Source of the DNA: Nymphaea colorata | Taxonomy: Eukaryota > Streptophyta > Magnoliopsida > Nymphaeales > Nymphaeaceae | Reading direction: 5' to 3' | Length of the DNA: 64,000 nucleotides | Assembly (NCBI RefSeq): GCF_008831285.2 | Contig: NC_045143.1 | Coordinates: forward strand, 17,460,464-17,524,463 | Shown: positions 11,890 through 22,566 of the stretch, piece by piece | Layout: every line of letters starts with the position of its first letter | Position numbering within the stretch: position 1 is the stretch's first letter | Made by a program: the position numbers and the translations under genes | Notes under the pieces: model-generated | Databases searched by the model: none | What the model saw: only the letters and a program-made list of their open reading frames with translations | Told to the model about the DNA's origin: nothing

Positions 11890-12828
11890 ACAGGAAGAAT
11901 CTCCAACCCTTTAAATATAGAAGAGAAACAATACTTTTGGCACTATACCATCATGAGGTAGACATAACAATTCAGTTTGCCATTTCCCATAGAGTTCCAG
12001 AGTTCCTTTGCTATCATTCACCTTGAGCTCATCACCATCTTGAAATGCTTGTACTCTATTGACTTTTCAAGTGTGTTTCACCACCTGAAAGACTCATACT
12101 GGACACTGATCAAATTAGAATGAATAGCTGGTGGAAGATAGTCCTTTTTCAAATTTGAACATGTTGAAACATACTGAAGGGAATTGTAGTGCCTAACTTT
12201 TGCTGGAAGTTTGAACTTCCTTGACTTGCAACCCTTCTTGCAGCCACCTCTGTTTTGAGCATACTGTTTGCACACAATTTCGGGGATACACAGGTTGACC
12301 AGAACATAACCAAACAAAGGACCCTTGGGATAAAAAACCTGATACTTTGTCAACCACCATTCTGCATAAGCGCACTGACATCATTAACAATGAAAGAGAT
12401 GGATTGTTTTCATGCAGTTCAATGCACATAGGAATGTCACCTTGGTGCACTAAGAAAAATAGTAATATTCGGCTCTTTTTAAATTTAACAAGTTAATCAT
12501 TGCAGTCATAAGAAATAATAAACGACCATATATAGGGAATTTTGACGGATAATATTTTACCAATGTACATTTGAAAAGACAATAATGAGGCTTGTAGAGC
12601 TTTGTTGCTCAAAACAATCGGTAAATTTGTAATAAAGGGAAAGGATATTTTATTTTAAAGGAGAGATACTTCTCAAGGTAAAGTTACACTTACCATAAGT
12701 GCCTTCAGTCTTGTAATTCCATCAGTTGCTCCAGATTCTAGTTCCTTCAATGGTGCCATTACTGCATTCCACCACCTTGCATCAATGCGCTTCAAAGCAA
12801 TGATATACCACTTCATACAGTACCTAGA
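11890..12828 (-). pseudogene. RAD4/XPC DNA-repair gene fragment
   Basis: RAD4/XPC recognises helix-distorting lesions in nucleotide-excision repair. On the minus strand, three pieces run in the family's order. They are 12828-12694 (RYCMKWYIIALKRID, WWNAVMAPLKELESGAT), 12353-12220 (LTKYQVFYPKGPLFGY, then after a one-step frame change SGQPVYPRNCVQT, RWLQEGLQVK) and about 12060-11900 (ELYGKWQTE, CLPHDGIVPK). The last two belong to the beta-hairpin domain region. Gaps between pieces fit introns. The frameshift inside the second piece and the missing remainder of the protein make it a broken copy. Its upstream edge is fused in frame to a receptor-kinase piece at 12835. Confidence 0.8.
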
Positions 12829-12834
12829 AAGCTT

Positions 12835-12978
12835 ACTGGGGTATACTGGAATGGCTGAAATCAGCGGCCCATAGTTTGCTCTAGCTGGAATTGCAAAAGT
12901 CCCTTTCCCACCCCAGTAAAGACTGATCTGGAGAGTGCCTTTTGCCACACTTGCATTGAAGTTCTTAGTGATCTTTTG
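12835..12978 (-). pseudogene. Malectin-domain fragment of an LRR receptor-like kinase
   Basis: About 48 codons read NFNASV-KGTLQISLYWGGKGT then IPARANYGPLISAIPVYP. This is the signature end of the malectin domain in plant LRR-VIII-type receptor-like kinases, which usually read LEIRLYWAGKGTTAIP ... GVYGPLISAISV. The frame (M at 13011) stays open and continues without a stop into RAD4 sequence at about 12828. The residue after VYPS is already RAD4-like (RYCMKWY). No other receptor-kinase domain is nearby. It is most simply a captured exon. Confidence 0.8.
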
Positions 12979-13089
12979 TTTGGGAAATTTGCATAATTCC
13001 ACTTTGTTCATTTAATTTTAACTTCCTAATGAGTTAAACATAGTATATTATTGAGTTGAAGGGTGGTAATAACACATAAACATGGGTCT

Positions 13090-13970
13090 TCTAAGAAATC
13101 GTCAAGTCATTGACTGAAGAAATGCTGACATACGTCCGAAGCACAAGTACTTCACTGTAGCTGGTCTGTATGACCAGAGACAGTACAGGCATAGTTGGTC
13201 TATATTTGGCAATCAATCTACACTGAAATGAAAGTGTTGAAAACCTTGGATAAGGCCAAACATGAGACATATAATAGTAACTAAACAAACCTGATTAAAG
13301 GACAAAAATAAAAGCTCAGATTGCTAAACAAGATTCTAAAAGGTTGCACAATTACCTTGCAGCTCTTCTATATGATGTAAAGCAAATAAATGATGGAAGC
13401 CTTGACCTTGATGGCTGCATACAGCCGAAGAAGCAATTGACTCTAAGTGTGACATTGGTTTTCCAACGTATTACACAGTCCTCTTGAAATAGAGGTCTTG
13501 ATTGAAAACTTTTTCTGCCTGCAGCTAGAGAAAATCTCTATAAGAACTTTGTTGACAAGAGAAGGACTAATGCCATATTCAATCATGAACTCTTTGAGCA
13601 GAGCTGGGTCTGCAAACAAAAACATTACCTCATCACAAATTTTGCCAACAATAGAAATGGTTTCAACAGGACACAACCCACAGAGAGTTTTGGTACCCAA
13701 ATAATTGCACCAACACCTGCAGTTAACAAGTAAATAAGTAAAATATAAACTACATATAGGAAATCATTCTAATATTGAAAACCTAAGCCCCATTAGAAGC
13801 AAGCATTCATGTCTCCAGGAAAATCCGAAAATCTTCAGAAAAAATCAATACCATCTAAATATCAGACTGGCCATGTCAGCTGCCTCAGCGCGTGTTGGTC
13901 TAGAGTTGTTTCTCATACAATCGGCAACACGTGTACCGGCCATGTTACACTTGTAAACAGCGCCTTCTGA
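13090..13970 (-). pseudogene. Cytosolic pyruvate kinase gene fragment, decayed
   Basis: Pyruvate kinase converts phosphoenolpyruvate and ADP to pyruvate and ATP. Minus-strand pieces follow the family's order. Near 13960-13850 are YKCNMAG and [12 protein letters not shown], at 13700-13560 are LGTKTLCGLCPVETISIVGK and ICDEV, near 13440-13380 are PMSHLESIASSAV and IKVKAS across a frame change, and near 13240-13170 is RLIAKYRPTMPVLSLVI. These cover the end of the barrel and the start of the C-terminal domain. Intron-sized gaps remain, for example 13710-13850. Substitutions (TLRGLYPVE to TLCGLCPVE), lost frame continuity and the absence of the catalytic N-terminal region mark it as non-functional. 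It lies in the same orientation as the neighbouring receptor-kinase and RAD4 pieces. Confidence 0.85.
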
Positions 13971-16043
13971 AATAAAAACACCTGTGCACCTAACATTGAT
14001 CTGAGATATCTAAAATTTTGCTAAAGATTCTGGTTCGCTAATCAATCATATCAACGAGAAAAAAATTAACAGAAATGATAAAAGAATATTCACTATTCCA
14101 GGACACCTTGATGCTAGGACATAAGAGATGGCTAATTCTGGAAAACTAGATCCACCAGAAATGCTTTAGTACATGAAGGCAGCAAGTAGAATTATTATAA
14201 AACCACCATTCTAGCAGTATCAAGACAGTGACAGCAGTAGAAATGTTAGATAAAAGTGACAGCAGCAGCAAACTCTCAAATAATGAGGTTAAAGAAAAGA
14301 CAATGTTAAGAATATGAAAATTGATTTAATTTACCAAGAGTGTGAAAGCATCTAATTAAGATTTCAAAACAAGGAAGCCCACCTTCTTAGGTGGACGATC
14401 TAGCCCAAGACTACCCCAAGAAACAATGACACCAGTCAACCTATTTGATTGGAGCAACACGTGCTATCATATATAATGTTGGATTAGTCATGAATCTGCT
14501 CGCTTGTACAGCAATCAACCTATTGCCTACAGTAGTGGCAGTTTCAAAACATTTCATATTTATGTATGCATGACTATGAAATTTACTCCCAAATTAGTCG
14601 AGAACCTGGTTTAATAGAGTTCCCTTTCACCTCATGCTTCAAGTTCTCAAATCTGATTTATGTGGAAAGAGAACCGTGCAAAATTCATGGAAATTTCCAT
14701 TCAAGAGATAAAAATTTAGCATTTAGTGTCAAAAGAGAAGCTGGTTTTTGCAACTGTTTGACAAAGGTTACAACTACTTACTTGAAAAATCAATAACTTT
14801 AGCTGCGGTTATGTTTTTTTTTTTTTAAGGGCTCTATCGCTACTCACAAAACAAAATATTCAAAGGCTTACAAGGAGGCTCACAATGAACTGATTTGTGC
14901 ATTAAAGTTCTAAACAACATTCTTCAAATTCTCACAACTAAACAGTAATAAATCTACACAACAATGAAAATATGATGCCATCAATATTTGAAAAAGTCCA
15001 GAAATTTCTTTAGAATAGTGTTTGTAAAACCAATGAAATCCTAAATATGACAAACCTAAAACCACCATGTTTGGAAGAACATGATCCAGCAGAAGTTTGC
15101 AATCTTTAGAAAAAAAATGTCTTAATAATTGTCACTATGGTGGACTGGCATAGCATGCATTTTTCTTAACCCACATTTGTTTTTTGAAATAAACAAAGGG
15201 AAATAAAGTGTTCTCAAACTGATAATACAAAGTTTCTGCGTGCCCAAATAACATGTCTTTAAAGTAAAAAAGGTTGAAAGTATAGGAAACTTTCACAAAC
15301 CATATTTGCAAATAACCAAGCTGAAAGCAACCCTGAATTTTTGGACAAAATCAGATTGACTCCCTCTGTGCTATTAATGTAGGAGAAATTTTCTGCAAAG
15401 ATCAGACTTTTGGAAAAAAACTCACATGTGCCACAGCTCTTATAAACACTAAAACGATGAGCACATGCATCTGAAATAGTGTGGGACTAGTGCCTGAAAC
15501 ACAGTTGTCCAATATTGCTGTCTGCTGGAAGTCATTCAGAAACCTATGGAACAAAATGGCCAGTTGCTGGAGTCCAGTGATGAATCTAAGCAGCACGACA
15601 GCTAGAACAAAGTGAGGTTTCATTTTCAGCACCCTAGATATGTTCCACTAACGTAGTTCCTGTCATGTATAGCAGACTCATTCTTTGTTAAGTTTCAGGC
15701 CTCAGAGGGTATTGACCTATAGTAGACTGAATCACAAGTATCATCATTATCCTTATCAACCATATCTTTTTCCATACAGAAACAACAACCAGCAATAGGC
15801 TTTCCAGACTTATTACAAGCTCTAGTCAATGAATTGTATGTTTCAGTTGAAAATCAAGGACTCTATGTTTTAATGGAGCATTAAAAAAGAGAAATAACTT
15901 TCATGGGACAACTCTAGTATCTATTGTTAGTGCTTGTGTCAATAAATCCTATCTAGATAGAGAAACCTTGAATTTCCAAGAAAAGAACATTCTCCTACAC
16001 TAATATATATATATATATCTATTTATCTATCTATCTATCTATC

Positions 16044-16105
<62 letters not shown>

Positions 16106-17639
16106 GGTGAACCGTCACAGTAAGCTTTCACTTTTCAATTTCTTCGAAATTCCATTCAACTATGCTTGAAAACTTTGGTAAAAATAGGTACATCTGCAGA
16201 CAAAATCCATAAAAACAATATGCTTGAAGATCTCTGAATCTTAAGTGCGAAAGCTCTTGCTGATGGAGAGCTTAAGCATTTCATGAGTTGTAGATCTTGT
16301 GAGCACAATAATAGAGGACAGATGGTCTTGTTGCATTTTCACTCTTGAGCTCTGCAATCTTCATCGCTCTTTGGCACTATGAGTAGCCATAGGAAACACA
16401 CATAACAGGTAGGAAAAAAACAGTAGAATTTCCTTGCAAGACACTTTTTGAAGAGAAATTTTTTTTTCATGGTAGAAGTTTTCAACCAGTTTTAACAGGG
16501 ACATCTACATCATATAGATCCATGGAGAAAAATAGAGGGATCGTAGCTAACAGCAAGCACCTTTTTATCAGTAAAAGAGCACAAATGCAATGAATGAAAG
16601 TATGAAACTAATTCACTTGATCATTTTCGGCAGGTAGAACAAGTTGCAACCACCGTAGTGAATTATGAAAGTATTTTGAAGCAATTATGATTTCATAACC
16701 ATATGTCTACTAAACCAATCATTTCCAAAGAAGGATACATATTCTGTTTCTAAAGCTGTGTCTACCTTGTGTATCAGGTGGCTAGAAACCTACAAAATCC
16801 AACTCGCAGTGCTAGTTTTGAAGGGAATGATTTTAAACTGTCGCTCATTATTAGCATTCATTAACTTTCTCTGTTGATCTCTTCAGCAACAAGAAGTCTC
16901 AGATGGAAAGATTTCCCTTTTTATGAAGAAATATTTCCAATTCAGCCGAAGGTTAATGGCTCATGGAAGTTCTTTTAAGTCTTGTATTCTAAATTGGAGA
17001 ATTCATGAATGCACTTAATTGTGAATTTGTGAGACCACTACATCTAGACCACTTGTCACCTCAATATGGTATTTGATAAAAAAAACAAAAGCATCACTAA
17101 TTAGATCTAGACCATGTGTCAATCTAACGAGCTGTATAATAAAAAAAGAAACCATTATATATGTTTATAGAATACATATTTTTAGAATTCATATTTTAAA
17201 AACATCATGTTTTTGTTTTTCTTATGGTATGATTATGTTCAGATTTTGATTGATTGATGTAACAACAAAGTATTATATCATATTCTTTAAAATAAGAACA
17301 TGGTGCAACTTTTATGAAATGCATCCGAAGAACACAATGCTGTTCTTAAAAATACTTTGTAAGTATATATTTAGCAAAACCAATAGAATAGTATTAAACT
17401 ATTTTCCCTTGGAGAGAAGTTTTTGAGTGAACTGCAATTTTTTCAAGGTGCAGAAAAAGCAGTCTGGTGGACTGCAGTAACACTTGCACTTACAGCAAGA
17501 GCAGTCTAGTGAACTGCCACTATACTTGGAAATGCTCCAAGAGCAGTCCCATAAGCTGCATCAGTTCCGTGGTCGAGACCTTTTTTTCTGAATGTCTGTA
17601 ATTTGTGCATCGAAAACAAGCTCTCATTCTTAAGAGTCT
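13971..17639. other. No recognised gene; one unassigned coding-like island
   Basis: Mostly AT-rich sequence. On the minus strand, 15840-15700 stays open with cysteine-rich, non-biased composition (NSLTRACNKSGKP, GCCFCMEKDM), which could be a further captured exon, but I do not recognise it. The frame at 15632-15402 is hydrophobic and unassigned. A poly-T run sits at 14814-14827. Confidence 0.35.
16004..16104. repeat. Compound microsatellite (TA)n-(TCTA)n-(TA)n-(TG)n
   Basis: Four successive simple-repeat blocks with no interruption: alternating TA, a TCTA tetranucleotide tract (about 16018-16044), TA again, then about 20 TG units ending at 16102. Confidence 0.95.
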
Positions 17640-17895
17640 TGTGCATATGCAGCAGTTAAGGCATTCCAAACTTCTGCAGCAGTTTGCAAACCCACCACCA
17701 GACCAAAAGCTTCTTTAGAGAGAGTATCAGTAATCCAACCTCAAAGCATATAATTTGATTGTTTCCTGGCATCAAAGTCTGGCTTGAGAACAGCGGCTTC
17801 GCTTCCATCGACCTTCTTATGAGTGATTGTCTAGGTTGGCATAGGATGACCTCCATCAAGAAAGCCCATCATATCCTGGCTTTATATCAGACCCA
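17640..17895 (-). mobile_element. Copia-type gag fragment
   Basis: On the minus strand the translated sequence reads KPDFDARKQSNYML, then a stop, then GWITDTLSKEAFGLVVGLQT, AAEVWNALTAAYAQDS. This is the plant Copia gag (UBN2-type) core, usually W..TD..LSEEVL..VVGL.TS.EVW.AL. In-frame stops and missing flanks make it a relic. No LTRs were recognised beside it. Confidence 0.75.
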
Positions 17896-19242
17896 AAAGT
17901 TGTGTCTTCCGCAAAAGGAAAATGGAATGTGTCAATTTCAGTGATATAAAATTTGCTATGTTTAAGTTATATGGGTACAGATATTTGAAAGTGCTTGATG
18001 CAACGGAAACAGGGGATGAGCTTGAGCCCAATGATATGGGATGAGAAAAATGAGAATGCAGGATAAAAAACTCAAGGTAACGCTCCAAGTAATGAAAACA
18101 AAGAACGCAAGCAGAGGATAATGTGGTTCAGTGATGAGTTTCACCTAACATCTACAGAAAAAGATTTTTTCTCTCTTGCCGAGTGCTGCCACTGCATAAA
18201 CTTTAAATAGATAGAACAATCAGGAGCGTTACAAAGCAATTTGAACTGGCAACTTCATTACTTAAAGCACATAACAACGTGACATCACTTTCTAATTCAC
18301 ATCAGGAAAACAACTTTTGTTCAGTCTGCAAAATCTAAATACGCTTGATTTGAATGTTAAATATTAAAGCTATCAGTATCCCACCACTAATCTGTTTCCT
18401 GGAGAGAACTGGAATATGGTTCATTGGTGCTTATCTACCTCGCTACTCTTCTGTGGGAAATGCCTTCATGCCGCCAGTGTTCCTTCCTAGTTAGATTACC
18501 CCTTTCATGTTCATAGGGACGTAAAGCAAAATTTATATTCAGATTCAAAATGGAAAACAAACTGTTTGAATGATAATGAATTTGAATTTGAAAATTTTGG
18601 ATCCTTCTTTGCCAAACCAGACTCCGGTTTGATTTTCAAAATAATGCACCTCAGTAATCCAAAAGTCCTATTTATGCATTTAATTAAATTGCTGCCTGCT
18701 CGTTTGTCCACAAGAAGATACCGTGGGAAGTTGGTGCTTCCAGTTTTGGACACAGATGGTGCATAGTGCTGGCACGCAAATCACCAAAAATTGAAACCAA
18801 ATTCCACTCTTATCTGCCTCTTTTCATGGCATTTTCTTGCTCACCATGAACAGATCTAGCGTGGATCAGGTACAAGGCATCTTGAATTGAATTCCATTTA
18901 TACTCCAGTTTAAGGGACCCAGTAAGAATAATCCAAGCCATTTAGATAGGACTCACAAAAATATTCTGTGGGCTGATACACAGAGTCATCGGTATCCCAA
19001 GTACTAGATGGATAAGAACGTTCTAGTCAATGAACTAATGTTGGCACTTACTGAAATGAATTCATCCTCATGATGAACGGTGCCCAAAGGTTGATCAGAT
19101 ACCTCACCCGTCTTATGGTCCCTCTGGAAAGAAAACCACAAATATGATGGGCGCGGGACACTCAGAACACAGTGTTAATGCTCAAAAACAAAAGAAATTT
19201 CAACATTTGTGGCGCTCCAATGGATAGAATTATATGCCGAGA
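17896..19242. other. Intergenic; distal upstream region of PGIP-1
   Basis: No gene recognised. From about 19090 the sequence resembles the region upstream of PGIP-4 (63019-63120), sharing gtccctctg-aaag-aaaacca and aatgctcaaaa-caaaa, so it is part of the ancestral PGIP duplication unit. Confidence 0.5.
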
Positions 19243-19696
19243 GAGACAGATGTACAATTTGAACTATGCTCACAACCAAAAGAACTAAGAATAGTTAGAT
19301 CTTCCTTTGTACCTTAGTTTTCCTCAAGTTAAGCATGAGTTCCAATCGAAGAAAAAAAAAGAAAATAACTATTTGAAAACACAACGAAACGCGTAAGCTG
19401 GCCGCCCCTGTATGTCAACGGTTTCCACTTAGAAATATCTTTTAAGTACGAGAGCGAGAGAGAGAGAGAGAGAAAGATGTGCAATTTGAACTATGCTCAC
19501 AACCAAAAGAACTATGAATAGTAAGTTTTTCCTTTTGTGTACCTTAGTTTTCCTCAAGTTAAGCATGAGTTCCAATCGAAGAAAAGAAAAAGAAAAAGAA
19601 CTATTTGAGAACACAACGAAACGCGTAGCCGCCCCCTGTAAGTCAACGGTTTCCACTTAGAAATATCTTTTAAGTACGAGAGAGAGTACGAGAGAG
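19243..19696. repeat. 227-bp tandem duplication in the PGIP-1 promoter
   Basis: Copy 1 (19243-19469) and copy 2 (19470-19696) share long identical runs, including aactatgctcacaaccaaaa, ccttagttttcctcaagtta and the PGIP-promoter block TTCCACTTAGAAATATCTTT. The block therefore occurs twice upstream of PGIP-1 but once upstream of PGIP-2 and PGIP-4. Both copies end in a GA tract. Confidence 0.95.
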
Positions 19697-19721
19697 AGAG
19701 AAACAGAATGAGACTATATAA
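19678..19721 (+). promoter_or_regulatory. PGIP-1 core promoter: GA tract and TATA box
   Basis: A GA-rich tract (19678-19700) is followed by TATATAA (19715-19721), 68 bases before the ATG. The same layout of GA tract, TATA box and 40-70 base leader ending in caaatgcctcgcc precedes all four PGIP copies in this window. Confidence 0.75.
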
Positions 19722-19788
19722 GGGAAGTAGCTTTCGCATCTACCTTCGCCTACAAACCAAACAGAGTCTGCAATAAGATATTTCGCAA

Positions 19789-20772
19789 ATGCCTCGCCTA
19801 ATTTTCGTCTCCCTTTTATTCACCTTCTCCTTCTCCTTCACCCTCACCTCTGCTTTCAGGTGGCAATGTCCTGCCGCAGACGCGCAAGTTGTGGCCGAGA
19901 TCTTTGCGGCCCTCAACTGGACCTACACCGGCACCGATTGCTGCCACCTGACCAACATGATCCAGTGCAATCCGAACACCAGCAGCGTGACGAGCTTCAC
20001 CCTCAACAGTTATCAGTTAAATGCCCCGATTCCGGCGGCCATCGGCAAGTTCGCCAACTTGCAGTATGTCAGCATCCACAACATGCCGAACCTTCACGGA
20101 GGAATCCCACCATCCTTCGCTAGCCTCACCAAGCTCACCTATCTGCGCATCAGCGGCACCAACGTGTCGGGGCCCATACCGACTTGGTTGAATCGACTGA
20201 CCAACCTGGAGAGCTTGGACCTATCCTTCAACCAGCTCAGTGGCTCCATCCCCCCAACTCTTGCCAATCTTCCAAAGCTCACAATGCTGCATTTGGACCG
20301 CAACATGCTGACCGGCCCGCTACCCGATTCCTTCGGCCAGTTCCGTGGTGCCAACCTGCAGATCTTCCTCTCTCACAACAGCCTTTCTGGCGCCGTTCCC
20401 AAATCTCTTGCCCAAGCAGATTTCGCTAGAATCGATCTCGACAGGAATCAGCTAGTTGGCGATCCATCTCCCCTCTTCAACAACCGATCCAAGTCATTGA
20501 CCAGCATCATTCTCTCCCGGAATCTCTTCAATTTCGACCTGACCAGTGTCGTCTTCCCCTCCGGCTTGTGGATCTTGGATTTCTCACACAACATGATATA
20601 CGGAAGCATCCCCACGCAGATTGTGGAACTACCCAACCTGCAGCAGTTCAATGTGAGCTACAACAGGCTGTGCGGGGAAATCCCCCAAGGTGGGAACATG
20701 CAGAAGCTCGATAGTTCGTCCTATATGCACAACCGCTGCCTCTGTGGACCGCCACTCTCCCCTAAATGCTGA
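19789..20772 (+). CDS. Polygalacturonase-inhibiting protein (PGIP-1), intact
   Basis: A secreted LRR protein of the family that binds and inhibits fungal or insect endopolygalacturonases in the cell wall, limiting pectin breakdown and favouring elicitor-active fragments. It has 327 residues in a single exon. Residues 1-22 form a hydrophobic signal peptide (FSFSFTLTSA). The N-cap carries C27, C51, C52 and C60 (TDCCHL). About ten LRRs of the extracytoplasmic type (LxxLDLSFNQLSGSIPPTL) span residues 69-294. The C-cap has C295, C317, C319 and C327, with the family hallmark VSYNRLCGEIP ... DSSSYMHNRCLCG. Length and the eight cysteines match known PGIPs. The start ATG lies 68 bases after a TATA box and is shared by the paralogues. 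GC content is higher than in the surroundings. About 88% identical by eye to PGIP-2. Target specificity cannot be read from sequence. Confidence 0.95.
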   Translation: MPRLIFVSLLFTFSFSFTLTSAFRWQCPAADAQVVAEIFAALNWTYTGTDCCHLTNMIQCNPNTSSVTSFTLNSYQLNAPIPAAIGKFANLQYVSIHNMPNLHGGIPPSFASLTKLTYLRISGTNVSGPIPTWLNRLTNLESLDLSFNQLSGSIPPTLANLPKLTMLHLDRNMLTGPLPDSFGQFRGANLQIFLSHNSLSGAVPKSLAQADFARIDLDRNQLVGDPSPLFNNRSKSLTSIILSRNLFNFDLTSVVFPSGLWILDFSHNMIYGSIPTQIVELPNLQQFNVSYNRLCGEIPQGGNMQKLDSSSYMHNRCLCGPPLSPKC

Positions 20773-20824
20773 AAACCCGAAGAGCAGATCTGCAATCGAT
20801 CTCATCCTGAGGGCTTGCCCATGA

Positions 20825-20830
20825 AATAAA
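20825..20830 (+). promoter_or_regulatory. Candidate polyadenylation signal of PGIP-1
   Basis: AATAAA occurs 53 bases after the stop codon. The 3' flank to about 20935 is homologous to the 3' flank of PGIP-2, where the same hexamer is kept (56484-56489, opposite strand). Confidence 0.55.
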
Positions 20831-20966
20831 TAACTCCGGCTCCAGTATTTGTGGTGGATGGAACTCATAAATAATATTTCAGATTGGGCTTTCAAAGAGA
20901 TGGTTCATACCAATTAATGATCACGAATTTAGTAAAAAAAAAAATCCCGGAAAATTAAGTCTCAAT

Positions 20967-21128
20967 TAGTGATGTACAACTCGGGGTCGACTCAGCTCAC
21001 TCTTATACGCTCGACGCAGTTCAAGTATGAGTTAAAACTCTAGTTATAAAACTCGAGCTGGACTCGTTTAAGCTGGTCCCGACGGTGAGGAGGAGGACGA
21101 AGAAAACGGAGGAGGAGGAGAGATAGAA

Positions 21129-21171
<43 letters not shown>

Positions 21172-21474
21172 GTGAAGAAGAACAAGAAGAGGAGAAGACA
21201 AAGGGAGAGTTGAGACTTGCGGTTCCAGCTCAGGAGAAAAGGAGGTGGCGACCAGAAGAAGAGGAGATGAGGAGGAAGAAGAAAGAAGCGAGCGGGAGGG
21301 AGGGAGGGAGAAATGACAAAAAAAAAAAAAAAAAAAAGAGCGTGCGGGAGAAATAAAAATGAAATCATGCATCCATACCAAAATATATATGAGAACTGGA
21401 CTGAGTTTATAACTTGAGTTATACGAACGAGTTCGATTCAAGCCAAACTTGGCTAGACTCGTTGTACATCCTTA
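20967..21474. mobile_element. hAT-like non-autonomous element with GAGCTCG-type ends
   Basis: The left end TAGTGATGTACAACTCGG and the right end, read inward, TAAGGATGTACAACGAGTC form imperfect terminal inverted repeats, flanked inside by CTCGAG/GAGCTCG words. The interior is purine-rich, including a (GA)n tract at 21132-21168, and non-coding. The flanks gtctcaat and gttgtttg do not match, so no target duplication supports it and it may be a rearranged copy. It is related in end structure to the better-defined element at 46625-47532. Confidence 0.55.
21132..21168. repeat. (GA)n microsatellite
   Basis: An uninterrupted alternating GA tract within a wider purine-rich stretch (21090-21350). It produces long serine/leucine-rich open frames on the opposite strand that are artefacts. 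Confidence 0.95.
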
Positions 21475-21499
21475 GTTGTTTGTGATAACAAGAGGATGA

Positions 21500-21672
21500 T
21501 GATGTTTCTTCAGCAATGAGTTGAGCTCGAGCTCACACTCAATTGATGGAGTCGTGCTTAAGCTCAAGCTGACCTCATAAAGCTCAGCTCGAGCTCAAAC
21601 TGAGCAATATGTGAGTCAAACTGACTTCGAGCTGGGTAAGCCCAGGCTCGACTCGCTCATTGAACATCCCTA
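21500..21672. mobile_element. Second, truncated GAGCTCG-type element end
   Basis: Rich in GAGCTCGAGCTC and CTCGACTCG words. It ends in TTGAACATCCCTA, whose inverse TAGGGATGTTCAA matches the terminus of the neighbouring element. Only one end is visible, so it is a fragment or the outer end of a nested pair. Confidence 0.5.
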
Positions 21673-21995
21673 ATTAGAGTTTAGGCAAAATAGAGAAAAA
21701 GCACAGTGAAAATCCATAAACCACAAGGATATTGAAGAATTGAACCAAAATACTAACCAAAATAGATTCAAGCTGCGTTTGCTTTTGTGTCTCAATTGGG
21801 ATATCACTTGGGAAACATAAACCGCCAAGGTGGGCTTTTTAGTGCTTTGTTTCCAAGGAACTCCTCGAGTGTTCTGAATACCAAGAGCTCCATTAATAAA
21901 CTACTAAATTGCCCCAATCAGTTTTCTCCATCGAGCTCGATTTTACCATATACGTTAAAGTGTTAGCCCCCTAGCTGCCTTGATAGAGTTGCCAT

Positions 21996-22566
21996 TGTAG
22001 GTGAAAATGTGGGCCCTATATATAACTTAGATTCAAACTCGAATAATTTATGCGAAAAAAACTGACAAAGTCTCGACGTCCAAAATAATTCTCAATAATA
22101 ATCTTGACAAAGTTGATTTAATAAAAACTCATTAACCAAGCCAACAAAGTTCCCAAAGTGAACTTAACTAAGCAATGTTGTAAAGTATGCACCAAAGAGA
22201 CTTTAAATAATACACTTTTATTACTTGTTAAAATGAAATTTACAATAGAAGGGTATAAGAACTCACCTTAACTAACTCACATAGTGAGCTAATACCCAAA
22301 CACACACTTGAAAAGAGCTCACGAGGTGAGCACACAACGTCACTCAATATTTAAATTTGATTTTCATGCATTACATAATGGCCAACACTCCTATTTATAG
22401 GGAGGACAAGTCAGTGGTGGAAGAATCCACCACATTCTATTATTATTATTATTATTATTTTTATTTCTTTTAATCATTACATTTAAGCTTCTCCTTTTAA
22501 AAGGGAGGCTCACAGCCTCTAGAGTCTTCTCGACTCTTTCAAGAGAGTCAATGATAACTTTTTATA
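21996..22566 (-). mobile_element. Probable 3' LTR of a minus-strand Copia relic
   Basis: Read on the minus strand it follows a polypurine tract (gagggggag at 22567-22577 on the complement), contains a promoter-like CCCTATAAATAG, and ends CACATTTTCACCTACA at 21996. No second LTR was found to the right. The exact left edge on the minus strand is uncertain because a TG start is not evident. Confidence 0.55.

Noticed and set aside
11600-14500. Helitron as the carrier of the gene fragments
   Set aside because: I looked for a 5' TC and a 3' hairpin followed by CTRR on the minus strand flanking the block and found no convincing pair; the vehicle is left open.
20139-20895. Antisense frames over PGIP-1 (and 56964-57502 over PGIP-2)
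   Set aside because: Shadow frames of a GC-biased coding sequence; the sense frame has signal peptide, LRRs and conserved cysteines.
21021-21441. Two overlapping minus-strand frames of 115 and 133 codons
   Set aside because: Serine/leucine-rich translation of a purine-rich strand and (GA)n tract inside a non-autonomous element, with no protein-like motif.
20959-21482. 8-bp target duplication for the hAT-like element after PGIP-1
   Set aside because: The flanks gtctcaat and gttgtttg differ, so no duplication is claimed.
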